64,000 bases of DNA, taken from JALZVT01 sp964634815. Its GTDB lineage: Bacteria; Pseudomonadota; Gammaproteobacteria; Pseudomonadales; Azotimanducaceae. The stretch covers positions 1 through 64,000 of the forward strand of contig CAZWMD010000013.1 of NCBI GenBank assembly GCA_964634815.1. The letters run 5' to 3'. The position numbers and the translations under genes were made by a program. Each line of letters opens with the position of its first letter. Within the stretch, counting starts at the first letter, position 1. The notes below the pieces were generated by a model that saw only the letters and a list, made by a program, of their open reading frames with translations, did not search any database and was not told where the DNA came from. Positions 26,851 to 36,676 of this stretch are shown in pieces.

Positions 26851-28283
26851 TAGAGCTTATCTCCCGGGCCAACCAGACCCGCGCTGCGAGCGTCCGTGCA
26901 TAATTGGTTTAGTGCAAGCACTGCAGCCTGCGTGTCCTGAGTTTGAGCTTGGGTACTGTCCCAGTCCCCCTCGCCAAGCGCAACTAGCCATTTGTCCAGC
27001 ACGGCAAGATTGTTCCGCGCCTTTGCAAGTTGAGCGCGATTGCTTGCAAAGCTGGCAACTGATTCAGCAGAAACCCGTCCTATGCCTGGCGGACGGTGAA
27101 TACCGAGGTTGTGATACCCATCTGGCAGCGACCCCACCAGGTTCATTACCGACCCAAACCGAATAGCCGCAAGCATTTGATCTGCAGCCTGGATTGCACC
27201 CGCTACCCGAGACGGATGATCTGTATCCGCTGCGGCATGAGGCAATAAAAGAACCCTACCCTTGTAATTGGACTCAAGCGCCAGGTAAGGCTCAAGAGGC
27301 CCGGTTACTCCACCGGGTGACTGGAAAATGTCTGCATCGATCGCAATTTTTGAGATCTTCCCGGTATCGAGCGCAGCGCTCAGGTCTGCCACATTCAATA
27401 GCTCACCGCGATCAAAATTTATCAGAACCGCTCCCGGGGCCAAGGTGTGTAACACCCTGGAATCGATTATTCCCAGGTTACTGAAGCCTTGCTCCGTTGA
27501 GCGGCCAAGGCCAAGGTGTACGCTAAGCACATCCGCCCCGTTGGCGGCATCACGCGGCGTAGAACAGAAATCGAAACCCTGGGCTTCAATCCAGGATTGC
27601 AATGCTGGCCTTGCGTACACCGACACCCGCATCCCAAACGCCTGGCCGAGCAGCGCGACTTCGCGACCAATGTTGCCATACCCCAGCACGGCAATTCGCT
27701 GACCTTCCAGCTTCCGGGTTGGAAACTGCGAAAGATTGACCCCGGTATCAAAACGGCCGTCCACCACCTGTTGATGAAGATCTTCCAATGGCAGATCCGG
27801 ACTCACCCGGAGTAAGGCTTTAAAAACCATCTGCGCGGTTGCTCGGGAGTTAAACCCGGGAGTGTTCATTAAAGGCGCACAACCCGATGTAAAGCTCTCG
27901 CTGGCCATGTTGGCCGTCCCTGCCCCGATCCGAACGCCGCCTTCGGGAAACAGGGCAGCAGGTGGAATGCGTGTGGCTGCGGCAATCACTCCGTCAAAGC
28001 GTCTCTGGGCCGCTACCTGGATCAATTCTGCGTCAAGATACAGTTCCGGACGATACTCAAAAACGATGTTTCCACTGCCGCTGGTTACTCCCTGGGCTTG
28101 CCATACAAACTGCGCCCCCCGACGACGGATATGATCCACAAAAGCAGAACAGTCAGGCAAGCCACCAGCCCCCTTTTGCAGCCCAACGTGGTCCACAACA
28201 AGAATACGGTAGCTGCGCGCAGAGTCATCGCGGCGTGGCAAATCGAGCTTATCGAACCAGTTATTGGAGGCAGATGTATTCAT
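26850..28283 (-). CDS. D-2-hydroxyacid dehydrogenase, hydroxypyruvate-reductase-like, with C-terminal extension
   Basis: 477 residues, longer than the usual 310-340. The NAD-binding fingerprint VLGYGNIGREVALLG is near residue 200. The catalytic arginine is seen in INFDRGELL and the histidine in LLLPHAAAD. The usual glutamate region reads IDADIFQSP, so the catalytic Glu position may be altered. About 110 residues after the core (from about 370) have no recognised domain. It is divergent from the PQQ dehydrogenase and heads an operon with glycerate kinase and the PhoD lipoprotein. It likely reduces hydroxypyruvate or glyoxylate; the substrate is inferred. Confidence 0.85.
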   Translation of the reverse strand: MNTSASNNWFDKLDLPRRDDSARSYRILVVDHVGLQKGAGGLPDCSAFVDHIRRRGAQFVWQAQGVTSGSGNIVFEYRPELYLDAELIQVAAQRRFDGVIAAATRIPPAALFPEGGVRIGAGTANMASESFTSGCAPLMNTPGFNSRATAQMVFKALLRVSPDLPLEDLHQQVVDGRFDTGVNLSQFPTRKLEGQRIAVLGYGNIGREVALLGQAFGMRVSVYARPALQSWIEAQGFDFCSTPRDAANGADVLSVHLGLGRSTEQGFSNLGIIDSRVLHTLAPGAVLINFDRGELLNVADLSAALDTGKISKIAIDADIFQSPGGVTGPLEPYLALESNYKGRVLLLPHAAADTDHPSRVAGAIQAADQMLAAIRFGSVMNLVGSLPDGYHNLGIHRPPGIGRVSAESVASFASNRAQLAKARNNLAVLDKWLVALGEGDWDSTQAQTQDTQAAVLALNQLCTDARSAGLVGPGDKL

Positions 28284-28372
28284 GCCGCCCAGTTTAGCGA
28301 AGCACAGACCAGAGTCGAACCTGTAGTAAACTGCGGATTCCGCCCACCACCAGTGCAGGCCAGAAACCCAGG

Positions 28373-30283
28373 ATGAAGCGCCTAAAGCGACTATTCCCGC
28401 AAATCACCATTTGCCTCGCGCTGTCATATCTGCCGGGTTTACAGGCTGAGACTACGGATTGGCCAACCTACGGCGCTGATGCAGCCTCAAGCAAGTACTC
28501 AGACCTAAGCCAAATCACTGGCAAAAACGTTCAAAGCCTGGTGAGTGCGTGGCGCTGGCAATCGGCAGACAATGCGCTCGTTAAGAATTCACCGGAACTC
28601 ACGCCCTGGGGCTTCAAGTCAACCCCTATCGCCATCAACGGTGTGTTGTTTATCAGCACCTCGCTAAATCAGGTTGCGGCGATAGATGGTGCAACCGGCG
28701 AGCAGCTCTGGCTGTTTGATACAAAAACCTGGCAGCGTGGCAGGCCAACAAATCTTGGCTTCAATCATCGTGGGGTGGCGTACTGGAGCGATGCCAAGAA
28801 ACGACGAGTATTTATGCCAACCAATGACGGCCGGCTGTTCTCACTCAATGCAGATACCGGCAAACCAGACCCAGAGTTTGGAATCGGTGGAGTTGTCGAT
28901 CTCACCCAGGGGTTGGGGCGCAAATTCAATCGCAAGTTTTATTCGGTTGTTTCCGCGCCAACAGTGGTCAAGAACACCCTAGTTGTTGGTTCTTCGATCA
29001 TGGATGGGCCCACTCACAAGGAAATGCCGCCGGGCCACATAAGAGGGTTTGATGTCGAAACCGGCAGCCAGCGCTGGCGGTTCAACACGATCCCCCAGGC
29101 CAACAAGTTTGGCGCTGACTCATGGAAAAACGAGGCCTGGATATACAGCGGCAACACCAATATGTGGACGCTCGCGAGCGCCGATCTTGAGCTCGGCTAC
29201 GTTTACCTGCCAATAGGGAGCCCTACCAACGATTGGTACGGAGGGCATCGGCTTGGAGACAACCTGTTTGCTGAATCGCTGGTTTGTGTCGACGCTGATA
29301 CCGGTAAGCGGGTCTGGCACTATCAGTTAGTGCATCACGGTCTTTGGGACTACGATCTGCCAGCAGCCCCAAATCTGATCGACATAGAAGTAGATGGCAA
29401 AGCCATCAAAGCTGTGGCCCAGCTAACAAAACAGGGCTTTGTGTTTGTCTTTGATCGCCTAACTGGCAAACCAGTGTGGCCCATCGAAGAACGCGCAGTA
29501 CCATCAAGTGATGTACCCGGAGAAGTGGCCAGCGCAACCCAGCCCTTCCCCACTCATCCCAAACCCTTTGTACCCCAGGGTTTCAGCAAAGACCAACTGA
29601 TCGATTTCACGCCACAGCTGCGCGCGGCTGCGCTCAAAATTGTCGCGCCGCTCAAACTGGGGCCGCTGTACACGCCGCCTTCTACCCAGGGCACTGTGCA
29701 GTTACCAGGCTGGGCTGGAGGTGCTAACTGGTGGGGCGCTGCCGTTGATCCAGACAGTGGATATTTGTATTTGCCTGCAGTGAATTCACCCATAGTGGTG
29801 AAACTGAGTCAGCCGGATCCCAAAACCAGCAACTTCAGGTATTCCCGTAGCAACAGTATAAATCGGCTAAGAGGTCCCACGGGGTTACCGATCAACAAGC
29901 CCCCATATAGCAGTCTCACGGCATACAACATGAACACCGGCAACACAGCCTGGACCATCCCACTGGGCAACGGACCCCGGAAACAACTGATTGCTCAAGG
30001 CGTGAGCGATCCTGGCCCCTTGGGCGGCGGCCGGGGCGCTGGTCCGTTACTCACCAAGTCAGCACTGTTCATGGCCTTCACTGATGAACAACGCCCAAGG
30101 CTTGCCGCAATAGACAAGCGCAGCGGACAGGTATCTGGCGATGTTGAGTTACCCGACACGCCCTCTGGTACGCCTATGACCTATGCCATCGACAACGTGC
30201 AGTACATTGCAATCGCTCTAGGTCAGGGTGACAGTGCTAGCCTTCTTGCGCTGCGATTACCCGCAAAAAAGGCTGATAAGTGA
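28373..30283 (+). CDS. PQQ-dependent dehydrogenase (quinoprotein), periplasmic
   Basis: 636 residues with a signal peptide (LALSYLPGLQA, cleavage likely before ETTDW). The mature part begins WPTYGADAASSKYSDLSQI, as in membrane glucose dehydrogenase and soluble quinoproteins, and carries propeller-blade motifs such as AIDGATGEQLWLFDT, DVETGSQRWRF, DADTGKRVWHYQLVHHGLWDYDLPAAP and GGANWWGAAVDPDSGYLYLPA. The protein oxidises an alcohol or sugar in the periplasm with PQQ and passes electrons to the respiratory chain. No cytochrome domain or CXXCH is present, so it is not a quinohemoprotein. Its TGA overlaps the GTG of the next gene (GTGA), tying it to the molybdoenzyme. Confidence 0.9.
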   Translation: MKRLKRLFPQITICLALSYLPGLQAETTDWPTYGADAASSKYSDLSQITGKNVQSLVSAWRWQSADNALVKNSPELTPWGFKSTPIAINGVLFISTSLNQVAAIDGATGEQLWLFDTKTWQRGRPTNLGFNHRGVAYWSDAKKRRVFMPTNDGRLFSLNADTGKPDPEFGIGGVVDLTQGLGRKFNRKFYSVVSAPTVVKNTLVVGSSIMDGPTHKEMPPGHIRGFDVETGSQRWRFNTIPQANKFGADSWKNEAWIYSGNTNMWTLASADLELGYVYLPIGSPTNDWYGGHRLGDNLFAESLVCVDADTGKRVWHYQLVHHGLWDYDLPAAPNLIDIEVDGKAIKAVAQLTKQGFVFVFDRLTGKPVWPIEERAVPSSDVPGEVASATQPFPTHPKPFVPQGFSKDQLIDFTPQLRAAALKIVAPLKLGPLYTPPSTQGTVQLPGWAGGANWWGAAVDPDSGYLYLPAVNSPIVVKLSQPDPKTSNFRYSRSNSINRLRGPTGLPINKPPYSSLTAYNMNTGNTAWTIPLGNGPRKQLIAQGVSDPGPLGGGRGAGPLLTKSALFMAFTDEQRPRLAAIDKRSGQVSGDVELPDTPSGTPMTYAIDNVQYIAIALGQGDSASLLALRLPAKKADK

Positions 30284-32586
30284 ACACCAAAAACCGAACA
30301 GCCACGCAATGGGGAGTCTATGATTTGACTGTCCGTGATCAAAAAATCACAGCGGCAGAACCCATTGAGCTCGACCCGGACCCTTCTGCTCTCGGCCAGG
30401 CTCTGGTTGATGGCATACAGCACCCCCTGCGGGTACAACGACCGGCGATACGTCGCAGCTGGCTGAGCGGCAGCATTAACAACCGCAACACCAGCCGGCG
30501 TGGCGAAGAAGCCTTTGTCGAAGTCCCCTGGGACACCGCCTTCGAGATCGCCGCATCAGAATTGAAGCGCGTTATCGAAGAACGGGGTAACACCGGAATC
30601 TTTGCAGGATCCTATGGCTGGGCCAGCGCCGGTCGTTTTCATCACGCGCAATCGCAGCTGCATCGCTTCATGAATCGTATTGGTGGATGCGTCCGCGCTC
30701 GCAACTCCTACAGCACGGCCGCCGCCCAGGTTATTTTGCCGCATGTTATTGCGCCATGGCACACCATGGAGTTGCACCAAACCACATTGAAGGACATCGC
30801 CGAACACAGCGAGCTGGTGGTGAGTTTTGGCGGCATGCCGCTACGCAACTCCCAGGTCGCCTACGGCGGTATCACGGAACATCAAACCGGCCCCAGCATC
30901 GCTCGTGCAGCAGCGCGTGGTGTTGAATTTGTCCTGATCTCTCCGATCAAATCTGATGTTCCGGCAGACACCAATAGCCAGTGGATACAAGCCCGACCCG
31001 GTACCGATGTCGCTTTGATGTTAGGCATCAGTTGGGTCCTGGCAACGGAAAACCTGGTCGATCGCGCTTTTCTTGAAACGCATACTGAGGGCTATGAACC
31101 CTTCGAACGTTACCTCTTGGGTCATACCGACGGCATTGCCAAAGATCCTCGCTGGGCAGGTGAGATCTGCGGCATAGACGGGGCTGTCATCGCGGCGCTG
31201 GCAAAAAAAATGGCGGCCAGCCGTACCTTTGTGAATGCAGCCTGGGCACTGCAACGGGCTCACCACGGCGAACAACCTTATTGGATGCTGGTTACTCTGG
31301 CAGCAATGCTTGGTCAGATAGGCGCGCCCGGATGCGGTGTCGGTTTTGGTTACGCCGCCGAAGGGTTTGTCGGCAGCGACTGGCGGCGTTTTAACTGGGC
31401 GACCCTTAGTAAAGGCCGCAACCCTACTGGATCAGCCATCCCCGTCGCCCGGATCACTGACATGCTGTTAAGCCCGGGACAGCCCCTGGACTACAACGGC
31501 AGCAAAGAACTGTATCCCGACATCGACCTGATCTACTGGGCCGGTGGTAATCCATTCCACCACCATCAGGATCTCAATCGGTTGCGTGAGGCCTGGCAAA
31601 AGCCGTCAACAGTTATTGTCAACGAACCCTGGTGGACTCCTGTGGCCAGGCACGCTGACATTGTATTCCCCACAACAACACCAGCGGAACGCGAAGATAT
31701 CTGTGCATCCAGCCATGATCCCTATGCCCACGCCATGCGCGCCGCTATCCCGCCATTTGCTGACTCGCGATCAGACTTTGACATCTTTTCTGGCCTGGCG
31801 GCTGCCATGGATGTCGAGGCGTTGTTCACCGAGGGTAAAACACCCAGAGACTGGTTACGCGACATGTGGGAACGCAGCGCAAAAACCGCCAGCAACGAAG
31901 GGTTTGCCTTACCCGGCTTTGAGGAATTCTGGAAAGCAGGAATCTTTCAGACACCCAGCCAACCACGCACCAAGGATTGGCTTGCAGATTTTCGGCGCGA
32001 CCCAATCACTTACCCGCTACAAACTCCGTCGGGTAAAATACAGATAAGCTCCCGGGTCATTCAGGGCTTTGACTACAAAGACTGCCCATCACACCCTACC
32101 TGGCTCGAACCCTTCGAGCGCCTGGGTGCTGCAAACGTCGACCCAGACTTATTGCACCTGGTATCCAATCAACCCAAACATCGGCTGCACAGCCAGTTTG
32201 ATCACAGTCAGCACGCCCAAAAAGAAAAGGTAGCAGGACGTGAACGGTTGCGCATTCACCCAACAACCGCTGCTCGCAAAGGCATTACCGCAGGCACAAC
32301 CGTGCGGGTTTTCAACGCACGTGGCGCGTGTCTCGCTGGTGTTGAGTTTTCAGACGCCATTCACCCCCAGGTCGTAGAGCTGCCCACGGGGGCCTGGTTT
32401 GATCCCTGGATTGATGCGCAGGGTGAGCCGCTGGAACTGGCGGGTAATCCAAATGTGCTGACCCGAGATATCGGCACCTCCAGTCTTGCCCAGGGACCCA
32501 GTGCACATACCTGTCTGGTCAATGTCGAGCCCTATACTGGCGACGCGCCCTTGCCGCGCGTCTACCAGCCCCCGCCAATTGAATAA
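30280..32586 (+). CDS. Molybdopterin oxidoreductase, BisC/DMSO-reductase-like, cytoplasmic
   Basis: 768 residues of the DMSO-reductase family. There is no N-terminal Tat signal and no Fe-S cluster motif, as in biotin sulfoxide reductase BisC. FAGSYGWASAGRFHHAQ (about residues 108-124) holds the serine expected as molybdenum ligand in the DorA/TorA/BisC group. The C-terminal molybdopterin domain has LVSNQPKHRLHSQFDHS and a GPSAHTCLV ending. The GTG start overlaps the PQQ dehydrogenase stop by four bases, so both are made from one message although one is periplasmic and the other apparently cytoplasmic. It probably reduces S- or N-oxides (biotin or methionine sulfoxide); substrate not proven. 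Confidence 0.9.
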   Translation: MNTKNRTATQWGVYDLTVRDQKITAAEPIELDPDPSALGQALVDGIQHPLRVQRPAIRRSWLSGSINNRNTSRRGEEAFVEVPWDTAFEIAASELKRVIEERGNTGIFAGSYGWASAGRFHHAQSQLHRFMNRIGGCVRARNSYSTAAAQVILPHVIAPWHTMELHQTTLKDIAEHSELVVSFGGMPLRNSQVAYGGITEHQTGPSIARAAARGVEFVLISPIKSDVPADTNSQWIQARPGTDVALMLGISWVLATENLVDRAFLETHTEGYEPFERYLLGHTDGIAKDPRWAGEICGIDGAVIAALAKKMAASRTFVNAAWALQRAHHGEQPYWMLVTLAAMLGQIGAPGCGVGFGYAAEGFVGSDWRRFNWATLSKGRNPTGSAIPVARITDMLLSPGQPLDYNGSKELYPDIDLIYWAGGNPFHHHQDLNRLREAWQKPSTVIVNEPWWTPVARHADIVFPTTTPAEREDICASSHDPYAHAMRAAIPPFADSRSDFDIFSGLAAAMDVEALFTEGKTPRDWLRDMWERSAKTASNEGFALPGFEEFWKAGIFQTPSQPRTKDWLADFRRDPITYPLQTPSGKIQISSRVIQGFDYKDCPSHPTWLEPFERLGAANVDPDLLHLVSNQPKHRLHSQFDHSQHAQKEKVAGRERLRIHPTTAARKGITAGTTVRVFNARGACLAGVEFSDAIHPQVVELPTGAWFDPWIDAQGEPLELAGNPNVLTRDIGTSSLAQGPSAHTCLVNVEPYTGDAPLPRVYQPPPIE

Positions 32587-32610
32587 CACAGAGCCGTGCA
32601 TCATAGAGTC

Positions 32611-33909
32611 TCAGGTGCGCAACGGCTGAGGCTGAAGCAAGGCCGGCCACTTCCATAACACAACGCCCATAGCGGTAAGTCCTTCAAGGGCAACCAATGT
32701 GCACGCAAGCTGTGCTCCCAACCAGTTAGCAAGCAGACCGATATGGAGGAACCCCAGGGGCGCAGTGCCTATGGCTACTGACAAAAGCCCCATCATTGCC
32801 CGCTCTTTGCCCGGGGGTGCGTTCATCAAAATCAGCGCACTTTGCATCGACCCAAAGGCCGCACTGGCAAATCCCAGCCCAAGAAGCCAGGCAGCGGACA
32901 ACCAAACAAACTGGGTCTGCGAAAAGCCAAAGGCAAAGGCGCAGTAGGCCACAGTCCCAATAGCGTAAATGATTCTGGACTGACGCGACTTGGCAAACAC
33001 TGATAACGCTATGGCGCCAATCAGGGCACCCGCCCCTTCTGCGCTAACCAGCCAGCCAACGCCTGTCGGATCGAGACCAAAAACATCGCGGCCAACCACA
33101 GGCACCATGGATACAAACGGAAAACCCCAGAGATTAAAAACTACAGTAACGGCGATAATGCCAGGCAAGGAGCGGCTGCTTGATAAGGCTTTGAAGCCAT
33201 CGATAAGGCTTTTGCGCAGTGAATCTGTAGTTGCAATCACTTCATCGCGCCGAGCATTTATCAAAAATTCCTTGCGCAAAAACAGCAGCAACCCACTCAA
33301 AAAATACAACCCGGCGGCAAGCGCAAACGCGCCTTGCAGACCAATCCGGGAATACAGCCAGCCTCCCAGTAGCGGGCCAAGGGTCCGGGTGCCGGCGCCA
33401 ACAAGGATATCCAGACTCATTGCCCGGCCAACCCGCTCGGGCCCGGCGATATCACTCATTAGCGTCCGTCTTACCGGAAAATCGGTGGACCAGGCGAGTC
33501 CGGAAACAAATGCACCAACGCCTACATGCCAGACCTGTAGCAAACCCGCATCAGCGAGCCAGGCAAGCCAAAGTGCACAGAGCACTATGGTTGTTACCGC
33601 GACACGAAGAATCGTCAGCCGCCGATAACGCTGGGCAATCACACCACCAACGGCCCCAAAGAGGGCCATCGGCAACAAACGGAGCATGAGCATGGACGCG
33701 ACAAGCAGCGGCGAGTGAGTGGTATCCAGCACAAATATGGCGACGACCAACATCTCTAGCCAACGCCCGGTACTGTTCAGCCCACCAACACCCCATAGTG
33801 TGAGGAACCCCCTGTCGAGCAACAGGGCGCGGGGAGGACTTTGGGCCGGCTCTGCTGCGGACTCTGATGCAGGCCCTGACCCCGTAGAATGGGCCCTGTT
33901 GTTACTCAA
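32611..33909 (-). CDS. MFS transporter
   Basis: 432 residues with about 12 hydrophobic segments and a polar N-terminal leader (first 30 residues). The second-to-third helix loop has GGVIAQRYRRLTILR, the conserved MFS motif A region, and a second-half counterpart is recognisable. It is closest in style to the enterobactin-exporter/EntS-like group, but no siderophore genes are adjacent. It lies on the same strand as the downstream-adjacent LLM gene with 15 bases between the two, suggesting joint transcription. Confidence 0.85.
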   Translation of the reverse strand: MSNNRAHSTGSGPASESAAEPAQSPPRALLLDRGFLTLWGVGGLNSTGRWLEMLVVAIFVLDTTHSPLLVASMLMLRLLPMALFGAVGGVIAQRYRRLTILRVAVTTIVLCALWLAWLADAGLLQVWHVGVGAFVSGLAWSTDFPVRRTLMSDIAGPERVGRAMSLDILVGAGTRTLGPLLGGWLYSRIGLQGAFALAAGLYFLSGLLLFLRKEFLINARRDEVIATTDSLRKSLIDGFKALSSSRSLPGIIAVTVVFNLWGFPFVSMVPVVGRDVFGLDPTGVGWLVSAEGAGALIGAIALSVFAKSRQSRIIYAIGTVAYCAFAFGFSQTQFVWLSAAWLLGLGFASAAFGSMQSALILMNAPPGKERAMMGLLSVAIGTAPLGFLHIGLLANWLGAQLACTLVALEGLTAMGVVLWKWPALLQPQPLRT

Positions 33910-33924
33910 GGGTCAGGCCAATTG

Positions 33925-34794
33925 TCAGGCTGAGCGTTGGTCTTCGGCCAGCCGGGCGTACTTATCCAGCAAGGGCAGAACTTTATCGCGGCCAGCCGAT
34001 GGCACACTGAAAATCAGTTCATTAAACCCCTGGCCTACACGACCCGCCAACTCCTCCGCCTGGTCTGGTGCGCCAAACAGGGCGAGCGTTATGTCTTCAG
34101 CGCGTCGACCCCGTTTTTCGCAGGCCGCAGACAGCTGCTCCATTGCTCCGGAGCCCATGCCGCCAATAGGCATCCAGCCGTCGGCGTACTCCGCCACGCG
34201 ATCAAAAACCCATTTCGAATTTGCACCTATCCATATGGGCGGTCCGCCGGCCTGAACGGGCTTGGGGTAAGACCACAGCTTGTCAAAGTTCACATACTCG
34301 CCATGAAACTCCGCCTCTTCATTGTTCCAGATTTCTTTCATGGCCAGCACTTTCTCGCGCATCTCCGCCCAGCGGTTCACATAATCTGCACCGTGGTTTT
34401 CCATTTCCTCTCGATTCCAGCCCGCCCCAATGCCTAGCACGAACCGCCCCTCGGACAGCAGATCAAGCGAGGCAACTTCTTTAGCCAGTGTAATCGGGTC
34501 GCGTTCGATAACGAGGCAAATTCCTGTTCCCAGGCGAATACGCTCTGTCACTGCCGCACAAGCGCCAAGTGCGACAAAGGGATCGTGGGTATGCCAATAC
34601 TGGCGTGGTAAATCGCCACCACCTGGGAAGGGCGTGGCTCGCGACGCTGGTATATGCGTGTGCTCGGGAAAGAACAGACTGTCCAGGCCCCGCTCTTCAA
34701 CGGCTCTGGCAAGCTCTACCGGTTGAATCGCATAGTCCGTTGGAAACATCTGCACACCAAATTTTGGCTGGCCACTGTGGCTTGCTGTACTCAT
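33925..34794 (-). CDS. Luciferase-like F420/FMN-dependent oxidoreductase
   Basis: 289 residues. Family marks are FPTDYAIQPVELARAVEERG, DSLFFPEHTHIP, RIRLGTGICLVIERDPITLAKEVA, LLSEGRFVLGIGAGWNREE and the PPIWIGANSKWVFDRVAEYADGW segment. TIGR-type LLM class F420-dependent enzymes have exactly this layout. The cofactor (F420 or FMN) cannot be decided here. It begins the leftward pair with the MFS transporter and is divergent from the peptide transporter. Confidence 0.87.
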   Translation of the reverse strand: MSTASHSGQPKFGVQMFPTDYAIQPVELARAVEERGLDSLFFPEHTHIPASRATPFPGGGDLPRQYWHTHDPFVALGACAAVTERIRLGTGICLVIERDPITLAKEVASLDLLSEGRFVLGIGAGWNREEMENHGADYVNRWAEMREKVLAMKEIWNNEEAEFHGEYVNFDKLWSYPKPVQAGGPPIWIGANSKWVFDRVAEYADGWMPIGGMGSGAMEQLSAACEKRGRRAEDITLALFGAPDQAEELAGRVGQGFNELIFSVPSAGRDKVLPLLDKYARLAEDQRSA

Positions 34795-34912
34795 TCTTCT
34801 TCCCCTGATACCGCTATTTTCATGTCTGAGACCACTCTACCCGTCGCGACACCCAACCTACAAACCGCTAACCTTGCATCCGAGATATTGCAGATCAAGA
34901 GAACTGCCTACC

Positions 34913-36652
34913 ATGGCCGACAGTACCCCGCTCCCCCCTGCCCAAATACATGAGAAAACGATTCTGGGGCACCCCCGGGGGCTTCTCATCCTGTTCCTGA
35001 CCGAAATGTGGGAGCGTTTTTCCTACTACGGCATGCGCGGCTTGCTGATTATCTATCTGACCCAGCACTTCCTGTTTTCCGATGAGCGCTCCGCCGTGAT
35101 CTACGGCGCCTATACGGCGCTCGTATACATCATGACCATAATTGGGGGGACGCTTGCAGACCGCTATCTGGGATCCCGCAAAGCGGTCACTTTTGGTGCC
35201 TGTCTGTTGGTGTTGGGTCACTTTGGTATGGCCTTTGAGGGCGAGGGTTCAAAAGAACTCATCACGATCAATGGCACCGAATATGAGTTGACCCTGGATG
35301 GTCGTGGCGGTGATGCCAACCAAATCATAGTGGCATCTGATGGCACATCTTCCGCTGTGAATTATCTTGAAGGTGGCTCGCGACTGGCTATCGCCAGCGG
35401 AGCGAAGATGAATCTGCCAAGCGAGATTGATCTTGAGACCACAACGCGACGCATCGTTACCGAAGAAACCTACAAGAACATTCTTTACCTGTCCCTATCG
35501 CTCATCATCGCTGGTGTTGGGTTTCTTAAGGCGAATATCTCGACCATCGTGGGTGCGCTGTACGGCGAAGGCGATCCTCGGCGCGATTCCGGGTTCACCA
35601 TATTTTATATGGGTATCAACCTTGGATCGTTTCTCGCCTCTGTATCCTGTGGATATCTGGGTATTGTTCATGGCTGGAAATACGGTTTTGGTCTGGCCGG
35701 GATTGGCATGATCCTCGGGCTCGTGATCTTCCTGCGTTATAACAGCTGGCTTGAAGGCAAAGCAGAGCCACCCAATCCAGAAAAACTCAAAGAAAAGCTC
35801 TTTGGTTTAATCAGTATCGAATTCGCCTGCTATCTCTCAGGTCTGGTCATCATCGCAGTAGCCATGTTTTTTGTGATGAACCCGGACGGCTTTGGCGCGA
35901 TTCTCGCCCCACTTGGCATCCTGATGTTTGTCTGGCTCATCTACTACGCCCTTACAAAATGCGAGCCACTTGAGCGCGACAGAATGTTTGCGGCCATTTA
36001 CTTTGTACTCGCCCAGATTCCATTTTGGGCACTGTTCGAACAGGCGGGCTCATCGCTTAATCTGTTTACCGATCGATTGGTGGAAAGAAGCCTGTTTGGC
36101 TGGAGCGTGCCGGCCCCCGTGTTCCAATCGCTTAATGCTGGCTTCATCTTCCTGTTCGCTCCCTTCATCGCCTGGCTTTGGATTGCCCTGGCAAAACGCA
36201 ATCTAAATCCATCCACTCCGGTAAAGTTTGCCTTCGGCGTATTGCTGGCAGGACTTGGATTTCTGGCCCTGGTTGCCGGAATGAAAGGCAGTGGTATCAA
36301 CGGATTGACTCCGGTGATTTTCATATTTCTTATCTACTGGATACACACTCTCGGTGAGCTGTTGGTATCCCCTGTTGGTCTGTCAGCGGTGACCAAGATG
36401 GCACCAGTCCGCGTAGTCGGAATGACTATGGGCGCCTGGTTTTTGTACAGTGGCTTATCCAACTTCCTGGCAGGGGTTATCGCACAGTACACCGGCGCTG
36501 AAACCATCGGCGGCCAACTCACTAACGTTGCCGCAGCCAAGGCTGGATACATTGAGGTGTACACCAAAGTGGGCTATGTCGCGATTGGTATAGCGCTCGC
36601 CATGCTACTGATCTCTCCCGTCGTAAAACGCTGGATGCACGGCGGCGACTAG
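34913..36652 (+). CDS. POT-family proton-dependent peptide transporter
   Basis: About 579 residues from ATG 34913; a TTG at 34874 is a weaker start. The POT signature LTEMWERFSYYGMRGLL (ExxERFxYYG in TM1) and the PTR2 motif FYMGINLGSFLA (about residue 235) are present. Between the first and second helical blocks is an extra polar loop of about 75 residues (EGEGSKELITINGTEYELT...TTRRI), larger than in DtpA-type carriers. It imports di- or tripeptides with protons. The convergent lpxA-like gene ends 22 bases beyond its stop. Confidence 0.9.
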   Translation: MADSTPLPPAQIHEKTILGHPRGLLILFLTEMWERFSYYGMRGLLIIYLTQHFLFSDERSAVIYGAYTALVYIMTIIGGTLADRYLGSRKAVTFGACLLVLGHFGMAFEGEGSKELITINGTEYELTLDGRGGDANQIIVASDGTSSAVNYLEGGSRLAIASGAKMNLPSEIDLETTTRRIVTEETYKNILYLSLSLIIAGVGFLKANISTIVGALYGEGDPRRDSGFTIFYMGINLGSFLASVSCGYLGIVHGWKYGFGLAGIGMILGLVIFLRYNSWLEGKAEPPNPEKLKEKLFGLISIEFACYLSGLVIIAVAMFFVMNPDGFGAILAPLGILMFVWLIYYALTKCEPLERDRMFAAIYFVLAQIPFWALFEQAGSSLNLFTDRLVERSLFGWSVPAPVFQSLNAGFIFLFAPFIAWLWIALAKRNLNPSTPVKFAFGVLLAGLGFLALVAGMKGSGINGLTPVIFIFLIYWIHTLGELLVSPVGLSAVTKMAPVRVVGMTMGAWFLYSGLSNFLAGVIAQYTGAETIGGQLTNVAAAKAGYIEVYTKVGYVAIGIALAMLLISPVVKRWMHGGD

Positions 36653-36655
36653 CCT

Positions 36656-36676
36656 GCCTGGCTGACAACCAGGCTT
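36656..36676. terminator. Weak hairpin between convergent genes
   Basis: GCCTGG at 36656-36661 and CCAGGC at 36669-36674 pair with a 7-base loop, followed by TTATT on the plus side. It sits just after both stop codons of a convergent pair and may act as a weak shared terminator; no long T-run. Confidence 0.35.

Noticed and set aside
34874..34912. TTG start upstream of the peptide transporter
   Set aside because: The ATG 39 bases later gives the expected N-terminus of POT transporters; the TTG adds unlikely residues and has no ribosome-binding site.
36656..36676. Strong bidirectional terminator between peptide transporter and LpxA-like gene
   Set aside because: The hairpin exists but has no T-run on either side, so it is kept only as a weak candidate.
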